In this document: positions 12,762 to 12,815 of the stretch, one piece after another | Layout: every line of letters starts with the position of its first letter | Position numbering within the stretch: position 1 is the stretch's first letter | DNA from: Desulfobacula sp. | GTDB lineage: Bacteria; Desulfobacterota; Desulfobacteria; Desulfobacterales; Desulfobacteraceae | Reading direction: 5' to 3' | Length of the DNA: 12,815 nt | Assembly (NCBI GenBank): GCA_029940245.1 | Contig: JAOZRF010000017.1 | Coordinates: 1-12,815 of the forward strand | Made by a program: the position numbers and the translations under genes | Notes under the pieces: model-generated | Seen by the model: the letters and a program-made list of their open reading frames with translations, nothing else | What the model was told of the DNA's origin: nothing | Database searches by the model: none

Positions 12762-12815
12762 ATGGAATCACTATTGATTTGATTATTTATTTGGATAAAG
12801 ATGCTTTAAACTCTC

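Overview
The window looks like chromosomal DNA from a Gram-negative, anaerobic sulfate reducer of the Desulfobacteraceae type (Desulfobacula/Desulfobacter-like). This is inferred from gene content: a periplasmic multihaem class III cytochrome c, a tungsten-type aldehyde:ferredoxin oxidoreductase, a YedF selenium-metabolism protein, a Gram-negative DivIVA, a PilT pair and a TatB/TatC pair, with AT-rich spacers and strong AGGAG-type ribosome sites. No rRNA, tRNA, transposase, integrase or CRISPR array was seen.

Layout. Bases 1-401 (minus) hold the N-terminal half of a Cas6 CRISPR RNA endonuclease that runs off the left edge from a TTG start. A 356-base AT-rich spacer follows, then a tRNA-dihydrouridine synthase (758-1783, plus) facing a small unknown protein (1792-2088, minus). 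yedF (2329-2946, plus) has its own good promoter. From 6556 down to 2958 the minus strand carries a compact five-gene run: yggT, divIVA, pilT, a second PilT/PilU-type ATPase and a degenerate receiver-like protein. It joins type IV pilus retraction motors to a polar/septal scaffold.

A 314-base divergent spacer separates that run from a plus-strand pair, aldehyde:ferredoxin oxidoreductase plus a MoaD/ThiS sulfur carrier (6871-9210). Then come an RhlB-type DEAD-box helicase (9316-10740, TTG start), tatB-tatC (10846-12050, ATGA overlap) and a secreted, very lysine-rich tetrahaem cytochrome c3-family protein (12217-12687) closed by a strong hairpin terminator.

How they work together. The minus operon is best read as pilus retraction and cell-pole organisation. 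The oxidoreductase/MoaD pair makes a self-contained tungstopterin enzyme module that would exchange electrons with ferredoxin. The Tat genes and the cytochrome serve the envelope and periplasmic electron transfer, but they are separate transcription units with no shown functional link. The least ordinary items are the edge of a CRISPR-Cas locus at the left end, the pilus/DivIVA/pseudo-receiver operon with a conspicuous internal hairpin, the inverted repeats around the oxidoreductase and helicase promoters, and the lysine-rich cytochrome. I did not find a clearly undescribed system wholly inside the window; the best lead lies to the left of base 1.
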